Source of the DNA: Tardiphaga sp. P9-11
GTDB lineage: Bacteria; Pseudomonadota; Alphaproteobacteria; Rhizobiales; Xanthobacteraceae
Length of the DNA stretch: 64,000 bases
Assembly (NCBI RefSeq): GCF_008329525.1
Contig: NZ_NPKQ01000012.1
Span: 62,001-126,000 of the forward strand
Reading direction: 5' to 3'
Shown: in pieces, positions 43,421-51,887 of the stretch
Position numbering within the stretch: the stretch's first letter is position 1
Layout of the letters: every line of letters starts with the position of its first letter
Translations under genes and position numbers: made by a program
Notes under the pieces: generated by a model
Told to the model about the DNA's origin: nothing
The model's database searches: none
The model's input: only the letters and a program-made list of their open reading frames with translations

Positions 43421-44311
43421 ATGCGTGTCTTCGTTACCGGCGCTTCGGGCTTTGTCGGATCGGCGGTCGTTCAGGAACTGATCGGCGCCGGTCATCAGGT
43501 GGTCGGTCTGGTGCGCTCGGACGCATCCGCCAAGGTGCTGGCTGACGCTGGTGCGGGAATACATCGCGGCGATCTGGAAGATCTGGACAGCCTGCGCTCC
43601 GGTGCTGCCAATTCAGACGGCGTGATCCATACGGCTTTCATCCACGACTTCTCCAGGTTCAAGGAAAACAGCGCGATCGACGCGCGCGCCATCGAGACAC
43701 TTGGCGACGTGCTGGCGGGCTCCGAGCGGCCCTTGATCGTAACATCCGGCATGGCCTTCATCGCGCCTGGACGCCTGGCGACCGAAGACATGGGCCCGTC
43801 CAGCGCGTCACCGAGCCCACGCATATCGGAGCAGGTCGCCGAGCGTCTGGCAGCGCGCGGCGTACGCACATCATCGGTCCGTCTGCCGCCATCAGTCCAT
43901 GGCGACGGCGACCATGGCTTCGTGCCGCGGCTGATTGCGATTGCGCGGGAGAAGGGCGCCTCGGCCTATATTGGCGACGGCCTCAACCGCTGGCCCGCCG
44001 CACACCGGCTGGACGTCGCCCGGCTCTACAGGCTCGTCCTGGAGCACGGTTCCGCCGACATTCGGTATCACGGCAGCGCCGAACAAGGCGTCGCCTTCCG
44101 GGAGATCGCCGAGATCATCGGCCAGCATCTGAAGCTGCCAGTCGTCGCCAAATCGCCGGCTGAAGCCGCCGATCACTTCGGCTGGTTCGCAGGTTTCGCG
44201 GCCATGGACGCGCCGGCATCGAGTGCCTGGACGCAGCAGCAACTGGCCTGGCAACCGACGCAGCCGGGATTGATCGCGGACCTCGATCACGTCAGATATT
44301 TCGGTGGCTGA
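43421..44311 (+). CDS. NAD-dependent epimerase/dehydratase-type SDR
   Basis: A 296-residue extended SDR with MRVFVTGASGFVGSAVV at its start and LRPPS-like VRLPPSVHGDGDHGFV later. The catalytic YxxxK is degenerate: the usual tyrosine region reads SSASPSPRISEQVAE, so a classical epimerase reaction is doubtful. Related proteins are annotated as NAD(P)-binding 3-beta-HSD-like oxidoreductases. The start is set by GAGGAATATCAC upstream and the Rossmann motif. Likely target of the divergent MmyB-type regulator. Confidence 0.82.
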   Translation: MRVFVTGASGFVGSAVVQELIGAGHQVVGLVRSDASAKVLADAGAGIHRGDLEDLDSLRSGAANSDGVIHTAFIHDFSRFKENSAIDARAIETLGDVLAGSERPLIVTSGMAFIAPGRLATEDMGPSSASPSPRISEQVAERLAARGVRTSSVRLPPSVHGDGDHGFVPRLIAIAREKGASAYIGDGLNRWPAAHRLDVARLYRLVLEHGSADIRYHGSAEQGVAFREIAEIIGQHLKLPVVAKSPAEAADHFGWFAGFAAMDAPASSAWTQQQLAWQPTQPGLIADLDHVRYFGG

Positions 44312-44650
44312 GGCGATGTGGGGCCACAATGATATGGGGCCACAAACTGGCTCGGATTGCTGCGTCCGGGCCGGATATCGCAACAGTTTAAGCTAAGTCT
44401 CTGGGATCACTATGGGATAATATATTCCATAATATACCTTATGCGAATCCGAGATATGGGCGTGTGGTCCCAATTTCAGTTCTCTTGTCGATCCCCACAT
44501 AAGACCGACGTGGATTGACCCTTGGCGGATCGCGCGCATCAACCTTAGATGGTGCCTACTATCGATCTGACAGTTCGGCTCCGTGACTGGGGCAGCCTCC
44601 TCCTCCCTTGCTTCGCGCCTGCCTAAGGTTCCAAAAGAAGGAGCCCAACA
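44312..44650. other. Gene-free start of the decayed island
   Basis: About 340 bases without a credible gene; A/T content is higher than around it (for example 44400-44450). It holds the short direct repeat listed separately. A minus-strand frame crosses it (44393-44833) but lacks coding character. Confidence 0.5.
44319..44345. repeat. Short direct repeat with near-palindromic unit
   Basis: TGGGGCCACAA occurs at 44319-44329 and 44335-44345, 16 bases apart, right after the epimerase stop. The unit is near-palindromic (TGTGGGGCCACA). It could be an insertion scar or operator pair; no support beyond the repeat itself. Confidence 0.5.
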
Positions 44651-45087
44651 ACGAACGACGCGTACGACGGCGCGAGAACTCTCGAAATCTCCGGCGATCT
44701 CGCCGGGACGATCAAATCGTATCTCACGGTGGATACTTCTGACGAAGTTTTGGATCTCGAAATCTATGAGAACCATCTGGGCGACCGTTGCGTCGCGGCA
44801 GCCATCCAGACGGAAGCTTGGGGGCCAAGCCATTGTTCAATGGTGTTATCGTCATCGTCAGGCCGAAACCTGAAGCCGGGGCCGATTTCTACCAGGTCGA
44901 TGCCTTGCCAGAATCCGAAGGTCCGCATGTTGATTTCTGTCTGGAACGTATCCTGGACATTCTGTCGCCGACGGACAATCCGATTGCCAAGGATTGGCGT
45001 GATCGGTGCCGGGATCGCCTGAACAACGAAATGGGCGAGGCACCCTCACCTTCGATGAACCGAGGTTGCGCCGGACTCGGTCTATGA
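44651..45087 (+). pseudogene. Unknown gene with lost start codon and frameshift
   Basis: A good ribosome-binding site (AAGGAG 44638-44643) is followed seven bases later by ACG (44651) where an ATG is expected, then a coding-like frame NDAYDGARTLEISGDLAG to AAIQTEAWG. At the GGGGG run near 44819-44824 the coding frame shifts: AKPLFNGVIVIVRPKPE, GADFYQVDALPESEGPHVDF and FCLERILDILSP follow in the next frame, ending at 45087. One missing G would join the two into about 145 residues. The family is not recognised. Either a pseudogene or a gene with two sequence errors. Confidence 0.6.
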
Positions 45088-45267
45088 TTCCACAGGTGGG
45101 AAGAGGCCCTGACGACCCACGCCCCGTTCTCCGGAGAACACTTCGATCGTGGCCAATTTCTCCGTTCCGGTTGGCGGATCGGCGTTTTCGATAACGATGA
45201 ATTGGCCAAGATAGGAGATCGAGGCCAGGTGTTCATAGAACTTGCGGTCCAGCGAGGTCTCCTGCAC
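45082..45267 (-). pseudogene. C-terminal remnant of an ATPase-like protein (tentative)
   Basis: A 61-codon minus-strand frame, best read as the 3' end of a longer gene: RKFYEHLASISYLGQFIVIE, then NADPP, ATIEVFSGERGVGRQGLFPP. The pattern GQFIVIENADPP followed by FSG..G.GR.G.FP resembles C-termini of SMC/AAA-type ATPases, but the assignment is tentative. The upstream part is replaced by dinB sequence, so only the tail remains. It is convergent with the unknown pseudogene, overlapping by six bases. Confidence 0.4.
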
Positions 45268-45287
45268 GCGACGTTTCCGGCGGAACG

Positions 45288-45745
45288 ACCGCCCGAGGCA
45301 TCGACAAGCGGCCGGTCTGTGCCAATCGCATCCGGAAGTCGGTCGGCGCCGAGAACACGTTCTCCGAGGATCTCACCGAATTCGACGCCATGATGACCGC
45401 CCTGCAACCGCTCATCGACAAGGTCTGGGGGCATTGCGAGTGGACCGGCAACCGCGGCAAGACAGTCACGCTGAAGGTCAAGTTCTTCGACTTCGAGACG
45501 ATCTCACGCAGTCAGTCCATGGCCGTTGTTGTTTCAGATCGCTGCGACTGGAACGCGTCTCGATCTCCCTTCTCCAAAATCTGATGCCCATGCCGAAGGC
45601 GATAAGACTGCTAGGCGTCTCGCTTTCCTCGCTTCAGAACGAAGCTGATATCGAGCCACAGCTGGACCTCCCGATCTACATCACGTCAAATAAGCGCGCG
45701 CGGCCTTCGCCGCCCGCGATTGCGGTATCGCACCGGCATACATAA
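45288..45745 (+). pseudogene. dinB: C-terminal fragment of DNA polymerase IV, frameshifted
   Basis: The frame from 45288 reads ARGIDKRPVCANRIRKSVG, ENTFSEDLTEFDAM, GNRGKTVTLKVKFFDFETIS: the little-finger domain of DinB. It breaks near 45535-45550; LERVSISLLQNLMPMPKAIR, LLGVSLSSLQNEA and PQLDLPI, the typical DinB end, continue in a different frame. The palm, thumb and fingers (about the first 230 residues, including the metal-binding acidic residues) are absent. The fragment therefore cannot be a working polymerase; a full copy elsewhere in the genome is likely. Confidence 0.88.
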
Positions 45746-45783
45746 GTGCTCCTGACTGCGTCGATCCATTCCGGAGAAGCCCG

Positions 45784-46908
45784 ATTTTCCATCTCATTTT
45801 TGGCCTTCCCTGGCTGCTCGTCGTCACCCGCTTCCTCTGGCCCCTTCATCTTTCACTTGCTGCAAAATTTGCGGTCGCGCTGCTTCTGCTGGTGGCATCG
45901 CAATTCCATTTCTGGAGCAAGCTCTCGTCGGGTTCGGTGCTCTGTCCCGAATTTCCACGCCCGGTCGTCGTCCTTTTCAACTGGGCCTTCGGCGGCATCA
46001 TTCTTCTCGCGCTACTGCAACTGCTGCTGGACGGGGCAACGCTCGTCGATGCGCTGATCCCCGGTGGTAGCTTCAGCGTGCCCGACGGCTTCCGGTACGC
46101 GATGGCGGGGCTGGCCGCCTGTCTGGCTGCGATCGGCGTGATGCAGGCCACACGAATTCCGCCTCTGAAAGACATAGAAGTACACATCCAAGGACTTCCG
46201 CGGCAATTCGACGGTTACACGGTCCTGCAACTGACAGATCTTCACATTAGCCGCCTGTTTCCCGCCGCATGGGCGCGTGCCGTCGTGGAGCGCTCGAACA
46301 TCCTCGGCGTGGATCTGATCGCCATCACGGGAGATCTGATCGACGGCACGCTCGCCGTCCGACGCGCGGACGTCGAGCCGCTTCGGGACTTGCGCGCAAC
46401 CGACGGCGTTTACATGATCCCCGGCAACCACGAATACTACTTCGGCTACGCTGCCTGGATGCAGCACTACGCTTCGATGGGAATGGTCACGCTGGAGAAC
46501 AGACACGTCGTTCTCGATCGCGGCGGCGGGCGGCTTGTCCTCGCTGGTGTCACCGATCGTGCATCGCGCGGCGGCGGCTTCACCGCTCCGGACATCGAGG
46601 CAGCTGTCTATGGCTCCCCCGACGACGCTCCAGTCATCCTACTCGATCATCAGCCGAGCGAAGCTCTGCGCGCCGCAGCACTCGGCGTGAAGCTTCAGCT
46701 TTCCGGACATACGCATGGTGGATTGATCGTCGGGCTGGATCGGTTCGCCGCGCGCGCCAACGCGGGCTATGTCTCCGGCCGCTACCAGGTCGGCGGGATG
46801 ACGCTTTACGTAAACAACGGCACCGGGCTTTGGCCGGGATTCGCGCTACGGCTCGGACGCCCGCCGGAGTTAACACGGATCACCCTGCGACATGCCGAGA
46901 ACACCTGA
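45784..46908 (+). CDS. Membrane-anchored metallophosphoesterase, unusual start
   Basis: A YkuE/YaeI-like metallophosphoesterase: two or three N-terminal helices (FHLIFGLPWLLVVTRFLWPL, FAVALLLLVASQF, VVVLFNWAFGGIILLALLQL) then the calcineurin-like domain with metal motifs LQLTDLHIS, ITGDLIDG, PGNHEYYFG and LSGHTHGG. Relatives act on phospholipid or lipid A precursors. The first helix begins at 45784 with ATT, placed seven bases after GGAG, where ATG is expected; no ATG, GTG or TTG occurs before GTG at 45892, which would remove the first helix. So the start is either a rare ATT, a mutated codon or an error. Confidence 0.82.
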   Translation: MFHLIFGLPWLLVVTRFLWPLHLSLAAKFAVALLLLVASQFHFWSKLSSGSVLCPEFPRPVVVLFNWAFGGIILLALLQLLLDGATLVDALIPGGSFSVPDGFRYAMAGLAACLAAIGVMQATRIPPLKDIEVHIQGLPRQFDGYTVLQLTDLHISRLFPAAWARAVVERSNILGVDLIAITGDLIDGTLAVRRADVEPLRDLRATDGVYMIPGNHEYYFGYAAWMQHYASMGMVTLENRHVVLDRGGGRLVLAGVTDRASRGGGFTAPDIEAAVYGSPDDAPVILLDHQPSEALRAAALGVKLQLSGHTHGGLIVGLDRFAARANAGYVSGRYQVGGMTLYVNNGTGLWPGFALRLGRPPELTRITLRHAENT

Positions 46909-47150
46909 CATCGAAACGACAGCAACACTCGAAGTGCTAAAAGAAGTTAGCGATCACTACACAGGCCACGCCAAAAGCCCATTAAATCTGCCAACCGTGA
47001 TCAGTCTGTTAAACTTTCGGTAGGCAGCGCTTAAACGTGCGTTTTGCGCCAGAAGCGGTCATGTGGAGATGCAAAGACGGCGGAATCTCGCGAAGTCTTG
47101 CATAAAAGGCGACACCAACTGAGAATGGGTGGCTCATCCAGAGCTTCAGC
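46909..47150. other. Intergenic region before the GntR gene
   Basis: About 240 bases, relatively A/T-rich. It should hold the promoter of the GntR-type regulator; no gene or strong hairpin seen. Confidence 0.4.
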
Positions 47151-47927
47151 TTGGCCAGCGGCGAGAACGTACCGTACGTCTACCGATATGGCGGCATTTC
47201 TATCCAATCGTCGAAAGCAACGTCCGTGCCTTCTGTCAACAAAGCAAAAAAATCAACCAGCAAACGCCCGCCACGGACCAATGGCAGCATAACAGACGCA
47301 ACTTATTTGAAGCTGCACAACCTGATCGAGTCGCGGCAGCTGCAGCCCGGCGAGGTGATCGAAGAGCGCCGCCTTGCACTGCGGCTGAAAGTCTCGCGGA
47401 CACCGCTGCGGGCTGGCATCAGCCGGTTACTGGGCGAAGGCAGGCTCGAACAATTGTCCAACGGCACTGTGGTGGTCCGCACCATCGAGATGGTGGAATT
47501 GCTCGAACTTGTCCATCTCCGCATGGTGCTGGAGAGCGAAGCGACGTTCATTGCGGCGACCCGCATCGCGCTGGATACCCTTGCACCGATCAGGGCCACG
47601 CTGGAAAAGATCATTGCTGCGTCGACAGTGTCCACGACGGTTCACTGGACCCTCGACGATGAGATTCATGACCAGATCGCACGGCATTGCGGCAATCGCT
47701 CGCTTGAGAAGCTGATTGGAGAAATCCGGCAGAAGATCCGGATGTGCAATGTGGAGCGTAACCCTGGCCGGCTGCTGCCCGCCACCCGCGAGCATCTTGC
47801 GATTATCGATGCCATCATTGATCGTGATGCTGCCGCAGCCCGTCAGGCGATGATCCTGCATCTCACTAATGTGCGGCAGGGGTTGCTCGAACGCTTTGGG
47901 ATCTTCCTGCCCGAGCCTCACGGCTAG
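47151..47927 (+). CDS. GntR-family (FCD) transcriptional regulator
   Basis: Up to 258 residues. The winged helix-turn-helix lies at about residues 47-105 (LIESRQLQPGEVIEERRLA, LKVSRTPLRAGISRLLGEGR), followed by the all-helical FCD effector domain with metal/carboxylate residues (ELVHLRMVLESEA, DDEIHDQIARHCGN, REHLAIIDAIIDRD). The start is uncertain: TTG at 47151 or GTG at 47226, neither with a strong ribosome-binding site. It lies 200 bases before allA in the same direction and is the likely local regulator of the ureide/ABC operon. Confidence 0.85.
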   Translation: MASGENVPYVYRYGGISIQSSKATSVPSVNKAKKSTSKRPPRTNGSITDATYLKLHNLIESRQLQPGEVIEERRLALRLKVSRTPLRAGISRLLGEGRLEQLSNGTVVVRTIEMVELLELVHLRMVLESEATFIAATRIALDTLAPIRATLEKIIAASTVSTTVHWTLDDEIHDQIARHCGNRSLEKLIGEIRQKIRMCNVERNPGRLLPATREHLAIIDAIIDRDAAAARQAMILHLTNVRQGLLERFGIFLPEPHG

Positions 47928-48127
47928 GTCGAGATCAGGCAGAATCCCTGCGGACTGCATGTCCGAAAATTCTGCAGCTGCCCGCAATTTTGTCGGACTC
48001 CGTCCAAATTTAACGCAGCTTCCCGGGCTTCGCAGCTTGACTGAAATCAGTTCGGGCGGTTCATTGGTATACCAGTGGAATATCGGTTCGCTTCGCAGCG
48101 GGCCGACCAACCAGATGTGCCGCCTGA

Positions 48128-48637
48128 ATGACGCCAAACCACACTCCTTCCCATACCGTCGTGGCGGAACCGCTGTCCCCGGCCGCCTTTACCGCCTTCG
48201 GCGACGTCGCCGAGCGACCGATCGACGTGCGCCGGCGTTATCTTCCGACATCGGACGATCGCGCGGAGGACGCCGCCACCTTTACTTTCTGGATCAGCAG
48301 CGCCGCCAGGCTCGGCACTCTGCCCCTGCCAATCACAACGCTGGAACGTCATCCGTTCTCCGCCCAGACCTTCATACCGCTCGGCAGCAGCCGATACTTG
48401 GCGATCGTGTGCGATGCCGGGCCGGATCGCCTGCCTGATATGGCTACCCTGCGGTGCTTCATCGCTGGAGCGCATCAAAGCATCACCTTCGCCCGCAATG
48501 TCTGGCATCATCCCATGACCGTTCTCGGCGCGACCATGGAATTCGCTGTCGCCATGGGCATGACCGGTCGGCAGGACGACGACGTGTTCATCGATATCGC
48601 TGGCGACGTTCGCGCCGTGATGCCGCAGAGCGCATAG
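48128..48637 (+). CDS. allA: Ureidoglycolate lyase
   Basis: Splits ureidoglycolate to glyoxylate and urea, a late step of allantoin breakdown. The 169-residue protein fits the AllA family length and shows its core: ERHPFSAQTFIPLGSSRYL, AIVCDAGPD and the metal/substrate part VWHHPMTVLGATMEFAV. Start ATG 48128. It is followed 11 bases later by a PuuE-type allantoinase gene, which supports a ureide role. Confidence 0.87.
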   Translation: MTPNHTPSHTVVAEPLSPAAFTAFGDVAERPIDVRRRYLPTSDDRAEDAATFTFWISSAARLGTLPLPITTLERHPFSAQTFIPLGSSRYLAIVCDAGPDRLPDMATLRCFIAGAHQSITFARNVWHHPMTVLGATMEFAVAMGMTGRQDDDVFIDIAGDVRAVMPQSA

Positions 48638-48648
48638 GGATCGCAACG

Positions 48649-49560
48649 ATGCCGCATGATGATCACCTCACCCGCGACTTCGTCGGCTACGGCCGTACCC
48701 CGCCGCATCCGCAATGGCCAGGCGCAGCAAGAATCGCACTCAACTTCTGCATCAATTACGAAGAAGGCTCCGAGCCTTCGTTCGCCGATGGCGATGACGT
48801 CACCGAAGCGGCCCTGACCGAAGGTGGTGGCGGCGGCTTCGAGGGCCGCGACCTCGCCGCCGAGTCGATGTTCGAGTATGGCAGCCGCATAGGCTTCTGG
48901 CGCGTGTTGCGCCTTCTGTCCGAGCGCGGCATGATCGCCACCGTCATGGGCTGCGCGCTGGCGCTGGAACGCAACGACGAGGCCTGCGCCGCCATTCGCG
49001 AATATGGCTACGACGTTTGCGCCCATGGCTGGCGCTGGGAGCGGCATCCGTTGCTGTCCGAGGCCGACGAGCGCGAGCGCATTCGCAAGACCGTCGAGAG
49101 CCTCAAGCGCACCACCGGCGAGCGTCCGCTGGGCTGGTATTGCCGCTATGGGCCGAGCGTGAACACGCGACGCCTCGTAGTCGAGGAAGGCGGTTTCCTC
49201 TACGACTCCGACGCCTATAACGACGAACTGCCGTACTGGACACGGGTGCTTGGCAAGCCGCATCTCGTGGTGCCTTACGGTCTTGCCAACAACGACGCCA
49301 AGTTCAGCCGCGGCGCGATGGCAACGGCGGATGATTTCTTCGTCTATCTGCGCGACGCCTTCGACATGCTCTACGCGGAAGGCGCTACCGCGCCGAAGAT
49401 GATGTCAGTCGGACTGCACACTCGCCTGATCGGCCATCCCGGCCGCGCCGCTGGCCTGCAGCGCTTCCTCGACCACGTCGCTAAGCACGACAACGCCTGG
49501 GTCTGCCGGCGCGGCGACATCGCCCGTCACTGGCAGGCCACACATCCCCCAACGCCCTGA
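48649..49560 (+). CDS. puuE: PuuE-type allantoinase (polysaccharide deacetylase fold)
   Basis: A 303-residue NodB-fold hydrolase that follows the cofactor-independent allantoinase PuuE: ALNFCINYEEGSEPSF, GYDVCAHGWRWERH, VNTRRLVVEEGGFLYDSDAY with NDELPYW, VGLHTRLIGHPGRAAG and DIARHW at the end. PuuE opens the hydantoin ring of allantoin to allantoate. In this branch, however, some members act on other cyclic ureides or on chitin-like substrates, so the exact substrate is not certain. The ATG at 48649 follows AGGGATCGCAACG. It is the second gene of the operon, before an ABC transporter. Confidence 0.8.
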   Translation: MPHDDHLTRDFVGYGRTPPHPQWPGAARIALNFCINYEEGSEPSFADGDDVTEAALTEGGGGGFEGRDLAAESMFEYGSRIGFWRVLRLLSERGMIATVMGCALALERNDEACAAIREYGYDVCAHGWRWERHPLLSEADERERIRKTVESLKRTTGERPLGWYCRYGPSVNTRRLVVEEGGFLYDSDAYNDELPYWTRVLGKPHLVVPYGLANNDAKFSRGAMATADDFFVYLRDAFDMLYAEGATAPKMMSVGLHTRLIGHPGRAAGLQRFLDHVAKHDNAWVCRRGDIARHWQATHPPTP

Positions 49561-49593
49561 TCTCCTCACATCCGCACTCGAAAGGACGTTCCC

Positions 49594-50457
49594 ATGAGAC
49601 TGAAACCCACGCATTGGCTGTTTGCGTTGATGCTGTCGACTGCGGCATTCGCCGGCGGCGTCAGCGCGCAGGAAGCCGATCATCCGTCCGACAAGCCCAT
49701 GGTGGTCGCGTCCGACTTCGGTGTGGCGCCGTGGATGGTGCGCGGCCCCAACGGCCCCGAGGGTTTCGGTGCAGATCTGATCAACGAGATCGGCAAAGAT
49801 CTCGGCCGTCCGAAGGTCGAGATCGTCGATATCAATTTCTCCGGCCTGTTCGCGGCGCTGTTCGCCAAGCGCGCCGAATTCCTCGTCAACCCGCTCAACC
49901 TCACTGCCGAACGCTCCGAGCGCATGCTCTATACCGAGCCGCTATTCTCCACCGGCAACGGCTTCATCATCCGCGCCGCCGAAGAGATGAAGGGTTTCGA
50001 GGACCTGAAGGGCAAGGCCGTCGCTGTCAACCGCGGCACCATCTCGGATACCTGGGCCACCGCCAATGCCGAGAAATACGGCTTCGAAGTGCAGCGCTAC
50101 GATGTGTTCCCCGACACGGTGCAGGCCGTGCTGACGCGCCGCGCCTTCACAGCGCTAAATGAGATCCCGACGACCGTCTATGCGGCCAGCCAGAACAAGG
50201 CGATCAAGGTCGGCTTCAAGGACTTCAACGGTCGCAACTTCGCCTATGCGTTCCGGCTGGAAGACACCGAGTATCGCAACAAGGTCGAAAACGTCATCGA
50301 ATGCATGAAGCTGGATGGGCGTCTGCGCAAGCTACACGAGAAGTGGTATGGCGCGACGCCCGATGCCGGCTCAGCCATCGACACCGTGTATTTCGGCTAC
50401 GGCCCTCCCGGCTTCAAAGGTTTCGAGCCGACCTCGCACGTTCCGAAGTGCAAGTAA
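49594..50457 (+). CDS. ABC transporter substrate-binding protein, polar amino acid type
   Basis: A 287-residue periplasmic binding protein. Signal peptide MRLKPTHWLFALMLSTAAF ending near VSAQ; fold marks are GPEGFGADLINEIGKDLG, INFSGLFAALFAKRAEF, LTAERSERMLYTEPL and DGRLRKLHEKWYG. This is the HisJ/GlnH class. It precedes two permease genes and, with the ATPase at 53641, makes a complete importer; the neighbouring ureide genes suggest a ureide or amide ligand. Confidence 0.9.
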   Translation: MRLKPTHWLFALMLSTAAFAGGVSAQEADHPSDKPMVVASDFGVAPWMVRGPNGPEGFGADLINEIGKDLGRPKVEIVDINFSGLFAALFAKRAEFLVNPLNLTAERSERMLYTEPLFSTGNGFIIRAAEEMKGFEDLKGKAVAVNRGTISDTWATANAEKYGFEVQRYDVFPDTVQAVLTRRAFTALNEIPTTVYAASQNKAIKVGFKDFNGRNFAYAFRLEDTEYRNKVENVIECMKLDGRLRKLHEKWYGATPDAGSAIDTVYFGYGPPGFKGFEPTSHVPKCK

Positions 50458-50533
50458 GGCACTTGCCCTGACAAGATAGCTACCAGAACTGGAGCGGCAC
50501 CGCTCCGATCCAGTTGCTCGGAGCGGAGACCCG

Positions 50534-51205
50534 ATGGATCGGATCGTCGAATATTACTTCAACGCCCAGGTCATCGCGACTGCCTTCCCGCAGGTGCTCG
50601 CGGGCTTCCGCACGACTGTCATCGTCTCGCTGCTCGTCATTGTCTGCGGCACGCTGTTCGGCCTGCTGCTCGCGCTGGTGCGATGTGCGAACCTGCGCCC
50701 GGTCAATTTTGCCATCACAGCCTATGTGGATGTGCTGCGCACGCTGCCGCAACTGGTCGTGATCGTTTTCATCTATTTCGGCCTGCCCTATCTGGGCCCT
50801 GCTTTGTCACCCTTCACGACCACCGTGGTCGCACTCGGCATGGTGCTGTCGGCCTTCGCCACCGAGATCTTCTGGTCCGCGATCATGGCGCTGCCGCGCG
50901 GGCAATGGGACGCCGCGAGCGCGCTCGGCTTCAGCCGGCTACGGACGCTGATCACGATCATCCTGCCGCAGGCCATTCGCCTCGCGATCCCGCTTCTGAC
51001 CAACCGCGCCATCTCCATCAGCAAGGGTACCGCGCTCGGCACCGCCGTGTCGCTCCCGGAAACGCTCGGACAGGCGCAGAGCGTGATGGCGCTGGTCGCC
51101 AATCCCTCGCCGCTGACGCTGGCCGCCGCTTTTTATCTCACCTTCTTTCTTCCGCTGGTGATCGCCAGCCGGTGGATCGAATATCGTACCAGCACGGGGC
51201 GGTGA
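50534..51205 (+). CDS. ABC transporter permease, polar amino acid type (1)
   Basis: A 223-residue permease of the HisM/HisQ type with about five helices (TVIVSLLVIVCGTLFGLLLAL near the N-terminus). The EAA-like loop that contacts the ATPase is ALPRGQWDAASALGFSRLRT followed by LPQAIRLAIP. Forms the membrane channel with the product of 51215. The start at 50534 (MDRIVEYYF) follows GGAGCGGAGAC. Confidence 0.9.
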   Translation: MDRIVEYYFNAQVIATAFPQVLAGFRTTVIVSLLVIVCGTLFGLLLALVRCANLRPVNFAITAYVDVLRTLPQLVVIVFIYFGLPYLGPALSPFTTTVVALGMVLSAFATEIFWSAIMALPRGQWDAASALGFSRLRTLITIILPQAIRLAIPLLTNRAISISKGTALGTAVSLPETLGQAQSVMALVANPSPLTLAAAFYLTFFLPLVIASRWIEYRTSTGR

Positions 51206-51214
51206 GCGGGTCTT

Positions 51215-51886
51215 ATGCAGGATTTCCTCGACAACTTCGCCAACTGGGACTCGCTGCTGCGAGTCTATCCGCTGCTGCTGCAGGGATTGATCTACACCAT
51301 CTGGCTGTCGGTGGTCGCGCTGCCACTCGGCATTCTGGCCGGGCTTGCCATCGCGGTGCTCTATAGTTTCAAGAACCGCTGGGTGAATGTCGGTCTTCTG
51401 ATCTATATCGATCTGTTCAGGTCGTTCCCCGTTGTCGTGCTGCTGATCCTGATCTTCTACGGCATGCCATTTCTCGGCCTGACTCTCGGCGGCTTCACGG
51501 CGGCAGTGCTGGCCATCGTGCTGAACAATTCCGGCTACTTCGGCGAGATTTTTCGGGCCGGGATTCTGTCCGTACCCCACGGCCAGACCGAGGCTGCCCG
51601 GGCGCTCGGTTTCAAGCCGCTGCATGTGGTGTTCTTCATCGTGCTGCCGCAGGCGATCCGCAACGTGCTGGCTCCGCTCGCCAGCAATTCGTTAGAACTC
51701 GTCAAGGCGACACCAATTGCTGCCTTGGTCGCGTTGCCTGAACTGTTGCGCTCAGCCCGTGTCGCCCAGGAGCAAACTTACAACCCGACCCCGTTGATGG
51801 CCGCCGCCGTGATCTTCTTCGTCATCCTGTATCCGTTCGCGCGCTGGGTGGCGCGGCTGGAGCGGCAAGCACTGAAAGCCCGCTGA
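51215..51886 (+). CDS. ABC transporter permease, polar amino acid type (2)
   Basis: A 223-residue permease, paralogous to the previous gene. The EAA-like loop is VPHGQTEAARALGFKPLHVV followed by LPQAIRNVLAP. The N-terminus (MQDFLDNFANWDSLL) is typical of HisQ-like permeases. It lies nine bases after the first permease and one base before the epimerase gene. Confidence 0.9.
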   Translation: MQDFLDNFANWDSLLRVYPLLLQGLIYTIWLSVVALPLGILAGLAIAVLYSFKNRWVNVGLLIYIDLFRSFPVVVLLILIFYGMPFLGLTLGGFTAAVLAIVLNNSGYFGEIFRAGILSVPHGQTEAARALGFKPLHVVFFIVLPQAIRNVLAPLASNSLELVKATPIAALVALPELLRSARVAQEQTYNPTPLMAAAVIFFVILYPFARWVARLERQALKAR

Positions 51887-51887
51887 C

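Noticed and set aside
44393-44833. Minus-strand frame of 146 codons in the decayed island
   Set aside because: No family pattern; the plus-strand remnant with a ribosome-binding site explains its right part better.
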